Source: Cytophagales bacterium (lineage in GTDB: Bacteria > Bacteroidota > Bacteroidia > Cytophagales > Cyclobacteriaceae). Taken from it: a stretch of 64,000 nucleotides of DNA. The notes beneath the pieces were generated by a model, which did not search any database, had not been told where the DNA came from, and saw nothing but the letters and a program-made list of their open reading frames with translations. Where the stretch lies: positions 531,285 to 595,284 of the forward strand of contig JAFLBR010000001.1 in the NCBI GenBank assembly GCA_017303795.1, in the 5' to 3' direction. Position numbers and translations under genes: made by a program. Shown here in pieces: positions 52,381 to 61,545 of this stretch (its first letter is position 1; every line of letters begins with the position of its first letter).

Positions 52381-53898
52381 TTAATGGTTATTTATTTCCT
52401 TGCTTATCTGCTTCAACTTATCAATAACTTCTTTTGCACTTTCCTTGAATTTTTCTTTTGCTAAAGGCTCATCAGAGGTAATCCATTTTTTAACTTCATC
52501 CAATAGTTTCTTTTTTGCATTTCTTTTTTCTTGTTTGTCTTTAATTTTTATAATGGATTCAGCCTTAGTTTGGAATTCTAATGGATAGTATTTTTCGAAA
52601 TCATGCTCTTTAAATTGTTCGAAATTATCTTCGTTCCACCCGGCATTTCTGTACTTGTCTTTCATTTTCGAAATAATTTGTTGCTCCTCAACACCAGCAT
52701 CGATTAGTACCCAAACTTTGTTTTTATATGTTGGTTCTAGGTGTAGGAAAACAAATAGCTTATCAAAGTCTTCGAATTTAGGTATGATTGATGAGGTTCC
52801 TCCAGCGGAAAAAGTTCTAATTTTGTTTTTCAATGGTTTTACAAACCAATCAATGAGGTAGTCTCTGATTATTACTTCTGCTGATGACTCTTCTAAAAAT
52901 AACCAACCTTTCCATAGGTCGAAGTCGAAAAAATCATATCCAAGGTCTTCTAAGATTTGTCTTCTTTCCTCAGGGCTGTCCGAAACTTCGATTAACTCTG
53001 ATACAAATAGATTTGGTCGCTGAGTATCCTTTCGTTGATTCTTAATATTAAATATTTTCGCGTTCGGAGCGGCACCAAGATACTTCATTACAATATTAGA
53101 ATGGGTTGAAACAAAGAATTGGTTATTACCTGACTTTTCTACAATAAGTTTGAGTAGTGCTTTTAGTGCTTTAGGGTGTATGTCATTCTCGGGTTCTTCA
53201 ATTAGGAATATCCTTTCTTCAGATACGCACAGGTCAGTTATTAAACCTAAAATATTAGCCACTCCTTCACCCATAGCAGGTAGGGGAATGTGTTCCAAAT
53301 TATATACAAAGTAGACTGCCTTTTTTCCACTACCTAAAGCAAGTGTTGAGATTTCAAATCCTAAGATATTCTTACATGCCTCCACATATTGTTTATTTCC
53401 TGGCTGAAATTGTGGGGTAACTAATCGGTCAATTTTTGAGTATAAATTAGTTAAGTTACCAGTTACGGAATTAGCATTAGCTTCGTTTATTACATCTTCA
53501 TAATTTACTGCTTTCCGTTTAGATAGATAAGGATAAATAAGGTTTGAAGGTTCTTTTTCTGGGATGCGTTGGTATTGAGCATGTTCATTTCCCCTTCTTA
53601 TTCCAAAATGAATTAAATTACTCTCTAATTTGAAGATAATTCTGTCATGCGATGGATCATAATTTAAAAGCGATGAGTGAGTGCCTGAAAAATAGAGTTC
53701 AATTCGACCATAGCTTTGACCAATAGTTATATCTTGTTTGTTCAACACAGGTCGTTGCAGATTGAAGATAGTATTTAACATTGTCGACTTACCAGTGTTG
53801 TTGGCTCCAATGAAAATATTAACAGATTCGGAAAAATTCGTCAAGGGTATATTTTGAAACCCTCTCACATTTTGCAATAAAATGGATGTAATTTTCAT
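52381..53898 (-). CDS. OLD-like AAA ATPase with a TOPRIM-like C-terminal region
   Basis: 505 residues. Walker A GANNTGKST (31-39), a Walker B of the form IFLIEEPENDIHP (230-242) and the H-loop STHSN (264-268) define an SMC/RecF/OLD-type ATPase. The C-terminal half has TOPRIM-like LEESSAE (335-341) and VLIDAG (397-402). The second acidic residue of the classical DxD is Gly, so nuclease activity is uncertain. OLD-family proteins act as nucleases in phage defence (OLD, Gabija GajA) or repair. No GajB helicase lies next to it. The gene is AT-rich and sits in the transposase-bearing accessory region. Confidence 0.8.
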   Translation of the reverse strand: MKITSILLQNVRGFQNIPLTNFSESVNIFIGANNTGKSTMLNTIFNLQRPVLNKQDITIGQSYGRIELYFSGTHSSLLNYDPSHDRIIFKLESNLIHFGIRRGNEHAQYQRIPEKEPSNLIYPYLSKRKAVNYEDVINEANANSVTGNLTNLYSKIDRLVTPQFQPGNKQYVEACKNILGFEISTLALGSGKKAVYFVYNLEHIPLPAMGEGVANILGLITDLCVSEERIFLIEEPENDIHPKALKALLKLIVEKSGNNQFFVSTHSNIVMKYLGAAPNAKIFNIKNQRKDTQRPNLFVSELIEVSDSPEERRQILEDLGYDFFDFDLWKGWLFLEESSAEVIIRDYLIDWFVKPLKNKIRTFSAGGTSSIIPKFEDFDKLFVFLHLEPTYKNKVWVLIDAGVEEQQIISKMKDKYRNAGWNEDNFEQFKEHDFEKYYPLEFQTKAESIIKIKDKQEKRNAKKKLLDEVKKWITSDEPLAKEKFKESAKEVIDKLKQISKEINNH

Positions 53899-54171
53899 TC
53901 CTCAACAATTTTAGTCTAACTCTCTAATATATTGAACCTTTCTGGGCTAACCTGACTTATATGTAGACAATGGCATGTACAATTAAATTTAGGCTTCCCT
54001 GCATAACCATACAAATCGGGTAGGGGTATTTATTTTGAGACCAAGGTGTAATGGGGGCGGTGTGGTCGTGTCTCAGTCTTGCTAATACAAACCGAGGAGT
54101 TCGGTTTGAGGGCGTATAACAAAAACGCCTCAGTCTCCCGAGGCGTTTTACTATCTAAGCACAATCAACTT
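53899..54171. other. Intergenic region with nested hairpins, possible structured RNA
   Basis: 273 bases without a gene. It contains an 8-bp hairpin CAAACCGA / TCGGTTTG (54088-54108). It also has a pair TGAGAC / GTCTCA (54036-54041, 54070-54075) with a competing GACCA / TGGTC, and a G-rich block near 54050-54062. The downstream terminator ends it. A non-coding RNA is possible but unproven. Confidence 0.3.
54122..54149 (-). terminator. Intrinsic terminator for the Gfo/Idh genes
   Basis: Perfect 10-bp stem AAAACGCCTC / GAGGCGTTTT with an 8-base loop, 22 bases beyond the stop of the minus-strand 54172 gene and followed on that strand by TTTGTT. Confidence 0.85.
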
Positions 54172-55602
54172 CTACAAACTCCAACCTGCACGGTATTCAC
54201 GCTTTACAAACTGGTTGGCTTCATCGTAGTTGGTAATCTTCATGTTCTTGGCATCCCACAATAACTTCTTGCGGCCAGTAAAACCTTTGTCGGTGCGCAG
54301 GTTATAACTGCGAATGGCGAGGTTGCCCATCAGCACAGCTTCGGTAAAGGGTCCGGCAAATTCAAACGGTGAACTCAATTGCATTTTTCCATAACCCGCT
54401 ATACAAGCATCAACCCATTGTGTATAATGGCCTGCTTCTTGGCCGGGAACGCGCGGCAGGGTAGGCTTGGGTAACGTTAAGTCTTTCATGCTGGCAGTGG
54501 GTAACAACACCGGCATACGTTCGTAGTTGGCCATCAGTTTACCTTTGGTGCCTTCAAAGATGTAACCGTTGCCACCACCATCGCCTAATTTTTCATCGGG
54601 CAAAAGCTCATCGGGGCGTTTGGGTAGTAAACCACCATCCATCCACGTAAAGTTAATGTTGCCTTTACCATCAGTACGTGGAAACTTCAAATGAATAATA
54701 GAAGATGAAGGACAGCTATCGGGGTAATCGGCAACTTTAAAGAAGTCGGCCCACGCAGTAGTAGCACTGCATTCTACTTCCGATGGATAATCGATTGGCA
54801 GAATGCGGAATGGTGCATCCATAATGTGGCAACCCATATCGCCCAATGCACCGGTACCAAAGTTCCACCAGCCGCGCCAGTTAAACGGATGGTAAGCAGG
54901 ATTGTATTCGATGTCTTTTACCGGGCCTAACCATAAATCCCAATCCATTTCTTTCGGCACTTCATGTTTACCAGTTGGAGTGGCAATACCTTGTGGCCAC
55001 ACGGGGCGGTTTGTCCAGCAATACACGGTGTGTACATCGCCAATTAAACCGGCATCAACCCATTCTTTGGCCACGCGTACATAATCTGCGGAAGCGTATT
55101 GATTACCCATTTGCGTAACCACTTTATATTTCTTGGCAGCTTCTGTTAATGCGCGGGCCTCAAAGATGTTGTGCGTAAGCGGCTTTTGTACGTACACGTG
55201 TTTGCCACGTTGCATGGCAGCCATAGATGCCACTGCGTGAGTGTGGTCGGCAGTAGATACCGAAACGGCATCAATGTTTTTTGCTTCTTTATCTAACATT
55301 ACGCGGAAGTCTTTGTAATACTTCGCGTTTGGAAAATTCTTTTTGGATTCTACGGTTTGGCGTTCGTCCACATCGCAGAGAAAAGAAATTTTTGCTTTCG
55401 GATTGCCTTTTGTTTTTCCATCAATGCTTCCGGCAAAGCCTGTAAGGTCGCTGGTACCTTTACCACCTACACCAATACCGGCAATGTATAAGGTATCGCT
55501 TGGCGCGATGTAGCCGGGGCCGCCCAATACAAAGCGGGGAACAATGGAAACTGCAGCAGCACCGAGAGCCGCCTTCTTAACAAAACTTCTGCGTGAGATC
55601 AT
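54172..55602 (-). CDS. Tat-exported Gfo/Idh/MocA oxidoreductase (paralogue 1)
   Basis: 476 residues with a Tat-type signal (RRSFVKK, then a hydrophobic stretch ending VPRFVLG). The NAD-binding Rossmann part has IAGIGVGGKG and FLCDVDER. The family motif appears as QKPLTHN in place of the usual EKP. The C-terminal alpha/beta domain contains HYTQWVDACIAGYGK. Such Bacteroidota/Planctomycetota secreted members oxidise or rearrange sugars or glycosides. The substrate is unknown. It follows a close paralogue by 30 bases. Confidence 0.88.
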   Translation of the reverse strand: MISRRSFVKKAALGAAAVSIVPRFVLGGPGYIAPSDTLYIAGIGVGGKGTSDLTGFAGSIDGKTKGNPKAKISFLCDVDERQTVESKKNFPNAKYYKDFRVMLDKEAKNIDAVSVSTADHTHAVASMAAMQRGKHVYVQKPLTHNIFEARALTEAAKKYKVVTQMGNQYASADYVRVAKEWVDAGLIGDVHTVYCWTNRPVWPQGIATPTGKHEVPKEMDWDLWLGPVKDIEYNPAYHPFNWRGWWNFGTGALGDMGCHIMDAPFRILPIDYPSEVECSATTAWADFFKVADYPDSCPSSSIIHLKFPRTDGKGNINFTWMDGGLLPKRPDELLPDEKLGDGGGNGYIFEGTKGKLMANYERMPVLLPTASMKDLTLPKPTLPRVPGQEAGHYTQWVDACIAGYGKMQLSSPFEFAGPFTEAVLMGNLAIRSYNLRTDKGFTGRKKLLWDAKNMKITNYDEANQFVKREYRAGWSL

Positions 55603-55632
55603 GGGTAGAATAAAAGTTTAAAGAATAAATAA

Positions 55633-57060
55633 TTATAAGCTGTAGCCTTCGCGGTAAGTACGTTTCACAAACTGGTTGGCTTCATCAAAGTTGGTAATCT
55701 TCATGTTGGGGCCATCCCAGAGTAATTTTATATACCGTCCGGGATAGTCAAACTGATCGGGCCGGCCTTCGCGTGGTTTACGAATATCGAAACTACGCAA
55801 CGCCAGGTTGCCCATTAAAATGCTTTCGGTTAAAGGGCCAGCTAATGCAAAGTCTGAACTGAGTTCGGTCTTGCCATAACCAGCAATACAACCATCAACC
55901 CATTGCAGGTAGTGGCCAGGTTCGGCACCACCAACCACTCGCTTTAAAGTTTGCGGTACGTTTACTTCTTTGGTACGCGTGGTAGGTAATAACTGCGGAT
56001 TGATTCCATAGGTACCACACATCATTTTTCCTTTCGTGCCAATCATCAGCACACCGTTGCCACCATCGCCAAATACTTCGTTGGGGCCAAGTTCTTCGGG
56101 GCGCTCAGGTTGAATGCCGCCATCCATCCAATGAAATTTAATGTTTGGTTTTCCATTCACACCATTAAACTTTAACGTGATGTGTGAGGAAGGTGGACAG
56201 CTTTCAGGAAAGTAGCCGCGTTTAAATTCATCTACATACACACTGCCCACGCTGCACTCCACTTCTGTGGGATAACTCAAGCCAAGTGTGCGGAAGGCGG
56301 GTTCAATGATATGACAAGCCATATCGCCCAAGGCACCGGTGCCATAATCCCACCAGCCACGCCAGTTGAAGGGTACAAGTTTATCCACATACTCTTTGTA
56401 CGGAGCAGTACCGAGCCATAAATCCCAATCTAATTCTTTGGGTACATCTGCTTTGTTGTTAGACCATGGAATGCCTTGTGGCCACACGGGGCGGTTAGTC
56501 CAGCAATACACGGTGTGTACATAACCAATCAAACCGGCATCGTACCACTCGCGCATTTGTCTTACACCATCACCTGATGCGCCCTGGTTGCCCATCTGTG
56601 TTACTACTTTGTATTTCTTGGCAGCTTCGGTAAGCATACGCGCTTCGAAGATGTCGTGCGTTAAAGGCTTTTGAACATACACGTGTTTGCCCAGTTTCAT
56701 AGCGGCCATGGCTTGCACACCATGCATGTGGTCTGTAGTAGAAACCGAAACAGCATCAATGTGTTTGTGTTCGGCATCCAGCATTTTGCGATAATCTTTA
56801 TAGTACTTCGCTTTCGGAAAATTCTTTACTGATGTTGCTGCTCTGCGGTCGTCCACATCGCACAGATAGGCAATATTTACATTAGGACTTTTGGCAAAGC
56901 TTGCAATGTCGCTCTGGCCTTTACCACCCACACCAATGCCAGCAATGTTTAGTTTATCGCTTGGCGCGATGTAGCCGTTGCCCAATACATGGCGTGGTAC
57001 AATGGTTACTGCTGCGGCCGCAAGGCCAGCTGATTTAATAAAAGATCTACGGGTAGTCAT
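55633..57060 (-). CDS. Tat-exported Gfo/Idh/MocA oxidoreductase (paralogue 2)
   Basis: 475 residues, the same domain order as the 54172 gene: RRSFIKS Tat signal, IAGIGVGGKG, YLCDVDDRR, QKPLTHD and HYLQWVDGCIAGYGK. Many long stretches are shared, so the two arose by tandem duplication. It also differs by an extra C-terminal segment near GRPDQFDYPGRY. Probably periplasmic, with NAD bound before export as in other Tat redox proteins. Confidence 0.88.
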   Translation of the reverse strand: MTTRRSFIKSAGLAAAAVTIVPRHVLGNGYIAPSDKLNIAGIGVGGKGQSDIASFAKSPNVNIAYLCDVDDRRAATSVKNFPKAKYYKDYRKMLDAEHKHIDAVSVSTTDHMHGVQAMAAMKLGKHVYVQKPLTHDIFEARMLTEAAKKYKVVTQMGNQGASGDGVRQMREWYDAGLIGYVHTVYCWTNRPVWPQGIPWSNNKADVPKELDWDLWLGTAPYKEYVDKLVPFNWRGWWDYGTGALGDMACHIIEPAFRTLGLSYPTEVECSVGSVYVDEFKRGYFPESCPPSSHITLKFNGVNGKPNIKFHWMDGGIQPERPEELGPNEVFGDGGNGVLMIGTKGKMMCGTYGINPQLLPTTRTKEVNVPQTLKRVVGGAEPGHYLQWVDGCIAGYGKTELSSDFALAGPLTESILMGNLALRSFDIRKPREGRPDQFDYPGRYIKLLWDGPNMKITNFDEANQFVKRTYREGYSL

Positions 57061-57105
57061 AGTGGTTGCTGGTTACAGGTCTCTTGTTTCTGGTTCTGTT
57101 TGTTG

Positions 57106-57144
57106 CCGGTTGCCAGTTCCCGGTAACAGGTAACTGGCAACGGG
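57106..57144. repeat. Word-like intergenic inverted repeat
   Basis: A 13-bp arm (CCGGTTGCCAGTT) and its near-perfect complement (AACTGGCAACGGG, one mismatch), loop 13 bases. The surroundings repeat variants of the word GGTTxC. Located downstream of the GDH-subunit-3 gene on the minus strand, where it might also serve as a weak terminator. Confidence 0.55.
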
Positions 57145-57152
57145 TAACTTAT

Positions 57153-57806
57153 TTAACTATCAAACTTCACACTCTCGGCAAGCGTACGTTCATCATACTT
57201 CATGCCATATTGGTCTAACACTTCTTGAGGCACGCCATCCCATTGGTTGGGTTTGTTGCCCATGTAGCCTAAATCTTTAATTCCGATTTCGGAAGTAAAG
57301 AAGCCACAGGCGGTGAGGTCGCGCATTAAATTGAAGAAAGCAACACCTTGTGCCAGTTCTGGTTTTGCCTTTTCAGGATATGCTATCTCATCAATCATTT
57401 CAATTTGCTGTGCTGAACTGCAAGCCGCAAAATCAGCATTGTAACGTTTCATGCATTGCAGATCGAGCCACTTCAAGCCACCCCGCATGGGTATTTGATG
57501 GCGCGGCATGTCTTTTACAATGAACTCGATAAACTCCGGTACCTTGGCTTCTGTAGCCGAACCCGAAGTTTCATCTTTCGGAATGATAATATCCGCCAAC
57601 AAGCGAATGGTTCTCATTTCGTGCTCATCGAAAAAAGTTTCGCTTAACAGTTTTTGTTCGCGCAACAATTCATCGGGCGTACGATCGATGGTGAACGTAG
57701 GCAACTCCGGTGTTTTTTCTTTTGGCATTTCGCACGATTGGTTGAGTAGGGCAGTAGCACCAAGTGAACCAACGGCAAGTGTTTTTAAGTATTTTCTTCT
57801 ATCCAT
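57153..57806 (-). CDS. Gluconate 2-dehydrogenase subunit 3-like protein
   Basis: 217 residues. An N-terminal Tat-like DRRKYLKT followed by a hydrophobic stretch and LNQSC (a possible lipobox). The body matches the gluconate 2-dehydrogenase subunit 3 family: TIRLLADIIIPKDETSGSATEAKVPEFI and a late FFNLMRDLTACGFFTSEIG. Subunit 3 assists the membrane association or export of the GMC flavoprotein. Here the GMC gene lies just upstream on the same strand, as expected. Confidence 0.88.
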   Translation of the reverse strand: MDRRKYLKTLAVGSLGATALLNQSCEMPKEKTPELPTFTIDRTPDELLREQKLLSETFFDEHEMRTIRLLADIIIPKDETSGSATEAKVPEFIEFIVKDMPRHQIPMRGGLKWLDLQCMKRYNADFAACSSAQQIEMIDEIAYPEKAKPELAQGVAFFNLMRDLTACGFFTSEIGIKDLGYMGNKPNQWDGVPQEVLDQYGMKYDERTLAESVKFDS

Positions 57807-57832
57807 AATATTAGTATTGAGTTCTTAGTCCT

Positions 57833-57900
57833 TAGTCGTTAGTCTTGAGTTATAATGAATTACTAATTACTCAGGACTATGTACTAATGACTAACGACTA
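57833..57900. repeat. Word-like intergenic inverted repeat
   Basis: A 12-bp perfect inverted repeat TAGTCGTTAGTC (57833-57844) and GACTAACGACTA (57889-57900), with several imperfect copies of the words TTAGTC and GACTA around and between the arms. It spans the short intergenic region after the GMC gene, and its right arm includes the last codon of that gene. Confidence 0.55.
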
Positions 57901-59637
57901 TATATTCTGTTTCTTCAACTCTTCAATAATGTATTCGCTCGTGCGCATCGACAAAGCCATAATTGTCCACGTTGGGTTTTTATCAGCTTGCGATACAAAC
58001 GGCCCACCATCTACCACAAAAAGATTATTCACTTCATGGGCCTGATTGAATTTATTTAAGACTGATTTTTTTGGATCGTTGCCCATGCGCGTTGTACCCA
58101 CTTCATGAATAATTCTTCCAGGTGCTTCCAATCCATAATCATTTTCGGCACTGCCTTGGCCCCACGTTACAACGCCACCCATTTTGTCAATCAGTTCGGC
58201 AAACGTTTCTTTCATGTGTTTGGCTTGCTTCACTTCATGCTCGCTCCACTTGTAATGGAAGCGTAGCACCGGTATTCCAAATTTATCGACTGTAGTCGGA
58301 TCGATTTCGCAATAGTTGTCTTCGCGGGCAATGGCTTCACCACGGCCAGCCATTCCGAAAGTTGCCCCATAGAAATACCGGTAATCATCTTTCAGAGAAG
58401 CACCATAACCACCGGCTTGCTTTACAGCTCCATCGCGGCCGGGGTACTTGCCATTTAAACCTTGCATACCAAATCCAAAACCATAACCGGGCATTCCCAT
58501 ACCGCCCCAATACTCAATGTGGTAGCCACGCGCAAAATCTAATTTCTTATTGTCCAACCACCACGGTGTATAAACGTGCATGCCGCCAACGCCATCTTCG
58601 TTATAGCGTTTGCGCCCAATCAGTTTTGGTAAGATGCCACCCATAGATGCTCCGGTGGAGTCATGCAAATATTTACCCACTACACCGCTGGAGTTGGCAA
58701 GACCGTTAGGGAAGAGGCTTGATTTTGAATTGAGTAACAACCGCGCAGACTCACACGCACTGGCTGCCAGTATTACTACTTTGGCATTAACGGTGTATTC
58801 CTGTTTGTCGTCTTTATTAACGAACGAGATACCCGTTGCTTTACCCGAGGCATCGGTAATTACTTCGCGCGCCATGGCGTTTGGTATTACATCTACATTG
58901 CCGGTTTTAAGTGCAGGCTTAACCAATACCGATGATGAAGAGAAATCGCCATACACGGTACACCCCCGATTACATTGCGAGCAATAAAAACATGCTCCGC
59001 GTTCGTTGTTAATAGGTTTAGTTAAAATGGATAACCGCGAAGGGATTACAGGGATATTAAGTTGCGTGGCTGCCTCTTTAATGAACAACTCGTGCAACCG
59101 CGGTTTGGGTGGTGGAAGAAAAATACTATCCGGATCGTTGGGTAAATTTTCTTTTGAACCAAATACACCAATCAGTTTATCGATCTTATCGTAGTAAGGT
59201 GCAACGTCATCGTAGCTAATAGGCCAATCATCGCCCAGGCCATCAATGCTTTTGCGTTTAAAATCTTTTGGCCCGAAGCGCAGGGAGATACGGCCCCAAT
59301 GATTGGTTCTTCCCCCCAGCATGCGCGAGCGAAACCAATCGAACTTGGTTCCATTTTTATGCGTATAGGGTTCGCCTTCCAATTCCCAACCGCCATAGGC
59401 TGCATCAAAATCACCAAAGTGGCGCAGCGGAGTACTTGCACCTCTGCGGGGCGACTCCCACGGCCACTTTAACTGCGTAACATTTTTAGCGGGATCGTAG
59501 AGTGGCCCAGCCTCCAACAACACAACTTTTATTCCGGCATTAGCCAGTACATAGGCGGCCATACCACCACCGGCACCAGAGCCCACTATACAAACATCGT
59601 AATCCTTAGGAGTTTTTTTGATTTGAAAATCTGCCAT
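57898..59637 (-). CDS. GMC-family FAD oxidoreductase (gluconate dehydrogenase-like)
   Basis: 579 residues. The FAD site is CIVGSGAGGGMAAYVLANAG. GMC motifs include MLGGRTNHWG and the C-terminal EVGTTRMGNDP with HEVNNLFVVDGG. A Cys-rich loop FYCSQCNRGC is present in the mid region. With the downstream subunit 3 it makes a membrane-linked dehydrogenase for sugars or sugar acids. The typical third partner, a cytochrome c, is not in the window. The first gene of the minus-strand set. Confidence 0.9.
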   Translation of the reverse strand: MADFQIKKTPKDYDVCIVGSGAGGGMAAYVLANAGIKVVLLEAGPLYDPAKNVTQLKWPWESPRRGASTPLRHFGDFDAAYGGWELEGEPYTHKNGTKFDWFRSRMLGGRTNHWGRISLRFGPKDFKRKSIDGLGDDWPISYDDVAPYYDKIDKLIGVFGSKENLPNDPDSIFLPPPKPRLHELFIKEAATQLNIPVIPSRLSILTKPINNERGACFYCSQCNRGCTVYGDFSSSSVLVKPALKTGNVDVIPNAMAREVITDASGKATGISFVNKDDKQEYTVNAKVVILAASACESARLLLNSKSSLFPNGLANSSGVVGKYLHDSTGASMGGILPKLIGRKRYNEDGVGGMHVYTPWWLDNKKLDFARGYHIEYWGGMGMPGYGFGFGMQGLNGKYPGRDGAVKQAGGYGASLKDDYRYFYGATFGMAGRGEAIAREDNYCEIDPTTVDKFGIPVLRFHYKWSEHEVKQAKHMKETFAELIDKMGGVVTWGQGSAENDYGLEAPGRIIHEVGTTRMGNDPKKSVLNKFNQAHEVNNLFVVDGGPFVSQADKNPTWTIMALSMRTSEYIIEELKKQNI

Positions 59638-59718
59638 ACTTTTTCGGTAAGAAAAAAGAAAGATGGCCGAAAGGTTTTACAAATCAAAGTGCTGTTATGT
59701 GATTGGTATGTGAAGTAT

Positions 59719-59955
59719 TTAGTGTTTTTTGTGCTTGTGCTTTTTGGGAACGGGATCGTAACCGCTGGTTCCCCACGGATGACAGCGGCTGATGCGATTG
59801 GCACCTAACTTTATTCCTTTTAAAACTCCCCATTCCTGTATTGCTTCGATGGTGTATTGCGAGCAGGAGGGAGTATGGCGGCAATGTGCACCCAGCATGG
59901 GGGAGATGGTTGCCTGGTAAATGCGAATAGGAAGAATGAAGATTTTTTTCAACAT
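59719..59955 (-). CDS. yidD: Membrane protein insertion efficiency factor YidD
   Basis: 78 residues from the ATG at 59955. A TTG three codons upstream is not needed. The motif [22 protein letters not shown] and the [14 protein letters not shown] end are diagnostic of YidD, which works with YidC at the membrane. The C terminus is Lys/His-rich. Located alone between the GMC gene and a divergent gene. Confidence 0.94.
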   Translation of the reverse strand: MLKKIFILPIRIYQATISPMLGAHCRHTPSCSQYTIEAIQEWGVLKGIKLGANRISRCHPWGTSGYDPVPKKHKHKKH

Positions 59956-60038
59956 GAACTGCAAATCTCTTGGTTAACCCGATCGTTAACAAATTGGTTC
60001 TTAAAATTTCGGTAATATTAATTTCTAATTTAAAACTC

Positions 60039-61544
60039 ATGAAGCCAGCCTACCTTTTACTCTTTATGTTTCAAGTTGGATACGCGCAAAGTCCGGTTGG
60101 AATTTTTGAGAACCATCAGGATATTGGCGAGCCTAAAAATGCTGGCTCAGTAATTTATAATTCCGAAAGTCAGGACTACAGCCTTACCGGCAGTGGCTAC
60201 AATATTTGGTTTGGTCGCGATGAGTTTCAATATGCTTTCAGCAAAGTAACTGGCGATTTTATCGCGACCGCAAATTTTCAGTTTGTGGGTAAGGGCACCG
60301 ATCAACACCGTAAAATTGGTTGGATGGTTCGCGCTTCCGCAGATGAAGATGCATCGCACGTAAGTGCCGTGGTGCATGGCGATGGACTTACAGTTTTGCA
60401 AAGGCGTTTGCTACGGGGCGCACACATGCGCGATCCAGAAGATGAAATCAGGTTTACAAAAAAACATGTTCAGATTGTTCAGGTAGAAAGAAGCGGTAGC
60501 ACCTACATTATGCGCGTGGCTAACCCGGGCGAACCATTACAAGAAGTGGGTAAGTATGTGCAAGAGTTGGGTTCTGCAGTATTGGTAGGTTTATTTATCA
60601 CATCTCATAACGAGAATGTAATTGAGCAAGCAAAAGTCTGGAATTTAAGAATAGAAAAACCAGTAGCCGAAGATTACAACCCGTATCGGCAAGGTTTTAT
60701 TGGTAGCAAGCTTGAGGTAATGAATGTTGAAGATGGAAAACGCAAAGTACTCCTGGAAGCTGATGGAAGATTTGAAGCCCCCAACTGGATGCCCGATGGA
60801 AAACACTTGCTGATAAATGAAGATGGAAGTTTGTTTAAAGTTGCTTTGCAAGATGCGAAGAAAGAAAAACTCAACACGGGTGCTGCCAATCGGAATAATA
60901 ACGATCATGTAATTTCATTTGATGGCAAGATGTTGGCCATCAGCCATCATCGCGATGGATTGCCCGGTGGCGGCTCTACTATTTATACATTGCCTTTAGC
61001 TGGTGGTGAACCAAAACTAATTACAGAAAAAACACCCTCATACCTGCATGGCTGGTCACCCGATGGTAAAGATCTGGTGTTTGTTGGCCAGCGCGACACA
61101 GAGTTTTACGACATCTACAAAATTCCCGCCAAGGGTGGCAAAGAAGTTAACCTTACGTTCAACAATGGTTATCATGTAGATGGTTGCGAATACTCGCCCG
61201 ATGGTAAGTACATCTATTTTAATTCCAGCCAAAGCGGAACGATGCAGCTGTGGCGAATGAAACCCGATGGTTCGGGCAAAGAGCAACTTACATTCGATGA
61301 ATACAACGATTGGTTTCCTCACATCTCGCCCGATGGTAAATGGATTGCCTTCATTTCATTTCCAACAACCATTAATCCTAACGATCATCCTTCGTACAAG
61401 CGGGTAATGCTTCGGTTAATGCCGGCTAACGGAGGAGTGCCACGCGTAATTGCTTACTTATATGGTGGGCAAGGGACCATTAACGTTCCATCATGGTCGC
61501 CCGATAGTAAGTTTATTGCGTTTGTGAGTAATAGCCGAAAGTAA
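60039..61544 (+). CDS. Exported TolB-like beta-propeller protein
   Basis: 501 residues from the ATG at 60039, which starts a signal peptide ending VGYAQ. Residues about 20-210 form a beta-sandwich with DGLTVLQRR and IRFTKKHVQIVQVERSG. Residues 210-500 hold WD40-like PD40 repeats with SPDGKYIYF, SPDGKWIAF and SPDSKFIAF, as in TolB. The likely role is periplasmic binding or a secreted glycoside- or peptide-related function. No partner Pal/Tol genes are nearby, so it is not the Tol-Pal TolB itself. Confidence 0.85.
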   Translation: MKPAYLLLFMFQVGYAQSPVGIFENHQDIGEPKNAGSVIYNSESQDYSLTGSGYNIWFGRDEFQYAFSKVTGDFIATANFQFVGKGTDQHRKIGWMVRASADEDASHVSAVVHGDGLTVLQRRLLRGAHMRDPEDEIRFTKKHVQIVQVERSGSTYIMRVANPGEPLQEVGKYVQELGSAVLVGLFITSHNENVIEQAKVWNLRIEKPVAEDYNPYRQGFIGSKLEVMNVEDGKRKVLLEADGRFEAPNWMPDGKHLLINEDGSLFKVALQDAKKEKLNTGAANRNNNDHVISFDGKMLAISHHRDGLPGGGSTIYTLPLAGGEPKLITEKTPSYLHGWSPDGKDLVFVGQRDTEFYDIYKIPAKGGKEVNLTFNNGYHVDGCEYSPDGKYIYFNSSQSGTMQLWRMKPDGSGKEQLTFDEYNDWFPHISPDGKWIAFISFPTTINPNDHPSYKRVMLRLMPANGGVPRVIAYLYGGQGTINVPSWSPDSKFIAFVSNSRK

Positions 61545-61545
61545 C

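Noticed and set aside
52381-53898. Gabija defence system
   Set aside because: Gabija needs a GajB UvrD-like helicase next to GajA. The neighbours are a DUF4328 protein and Gfo/Idh genes.
54060-54150. tmRNA- or 6S-like RNA
   Set aside because: No tmRNA ends, tag-coding frame or alanyl acceptor stem could be found. Only generic hairpins are present.
60039-61544. TolB of the Tol-Pal system
   Set aside because: No tolQRA or pal genes are adjacent and the N-terminal half is an unrelated beta-sandwich.
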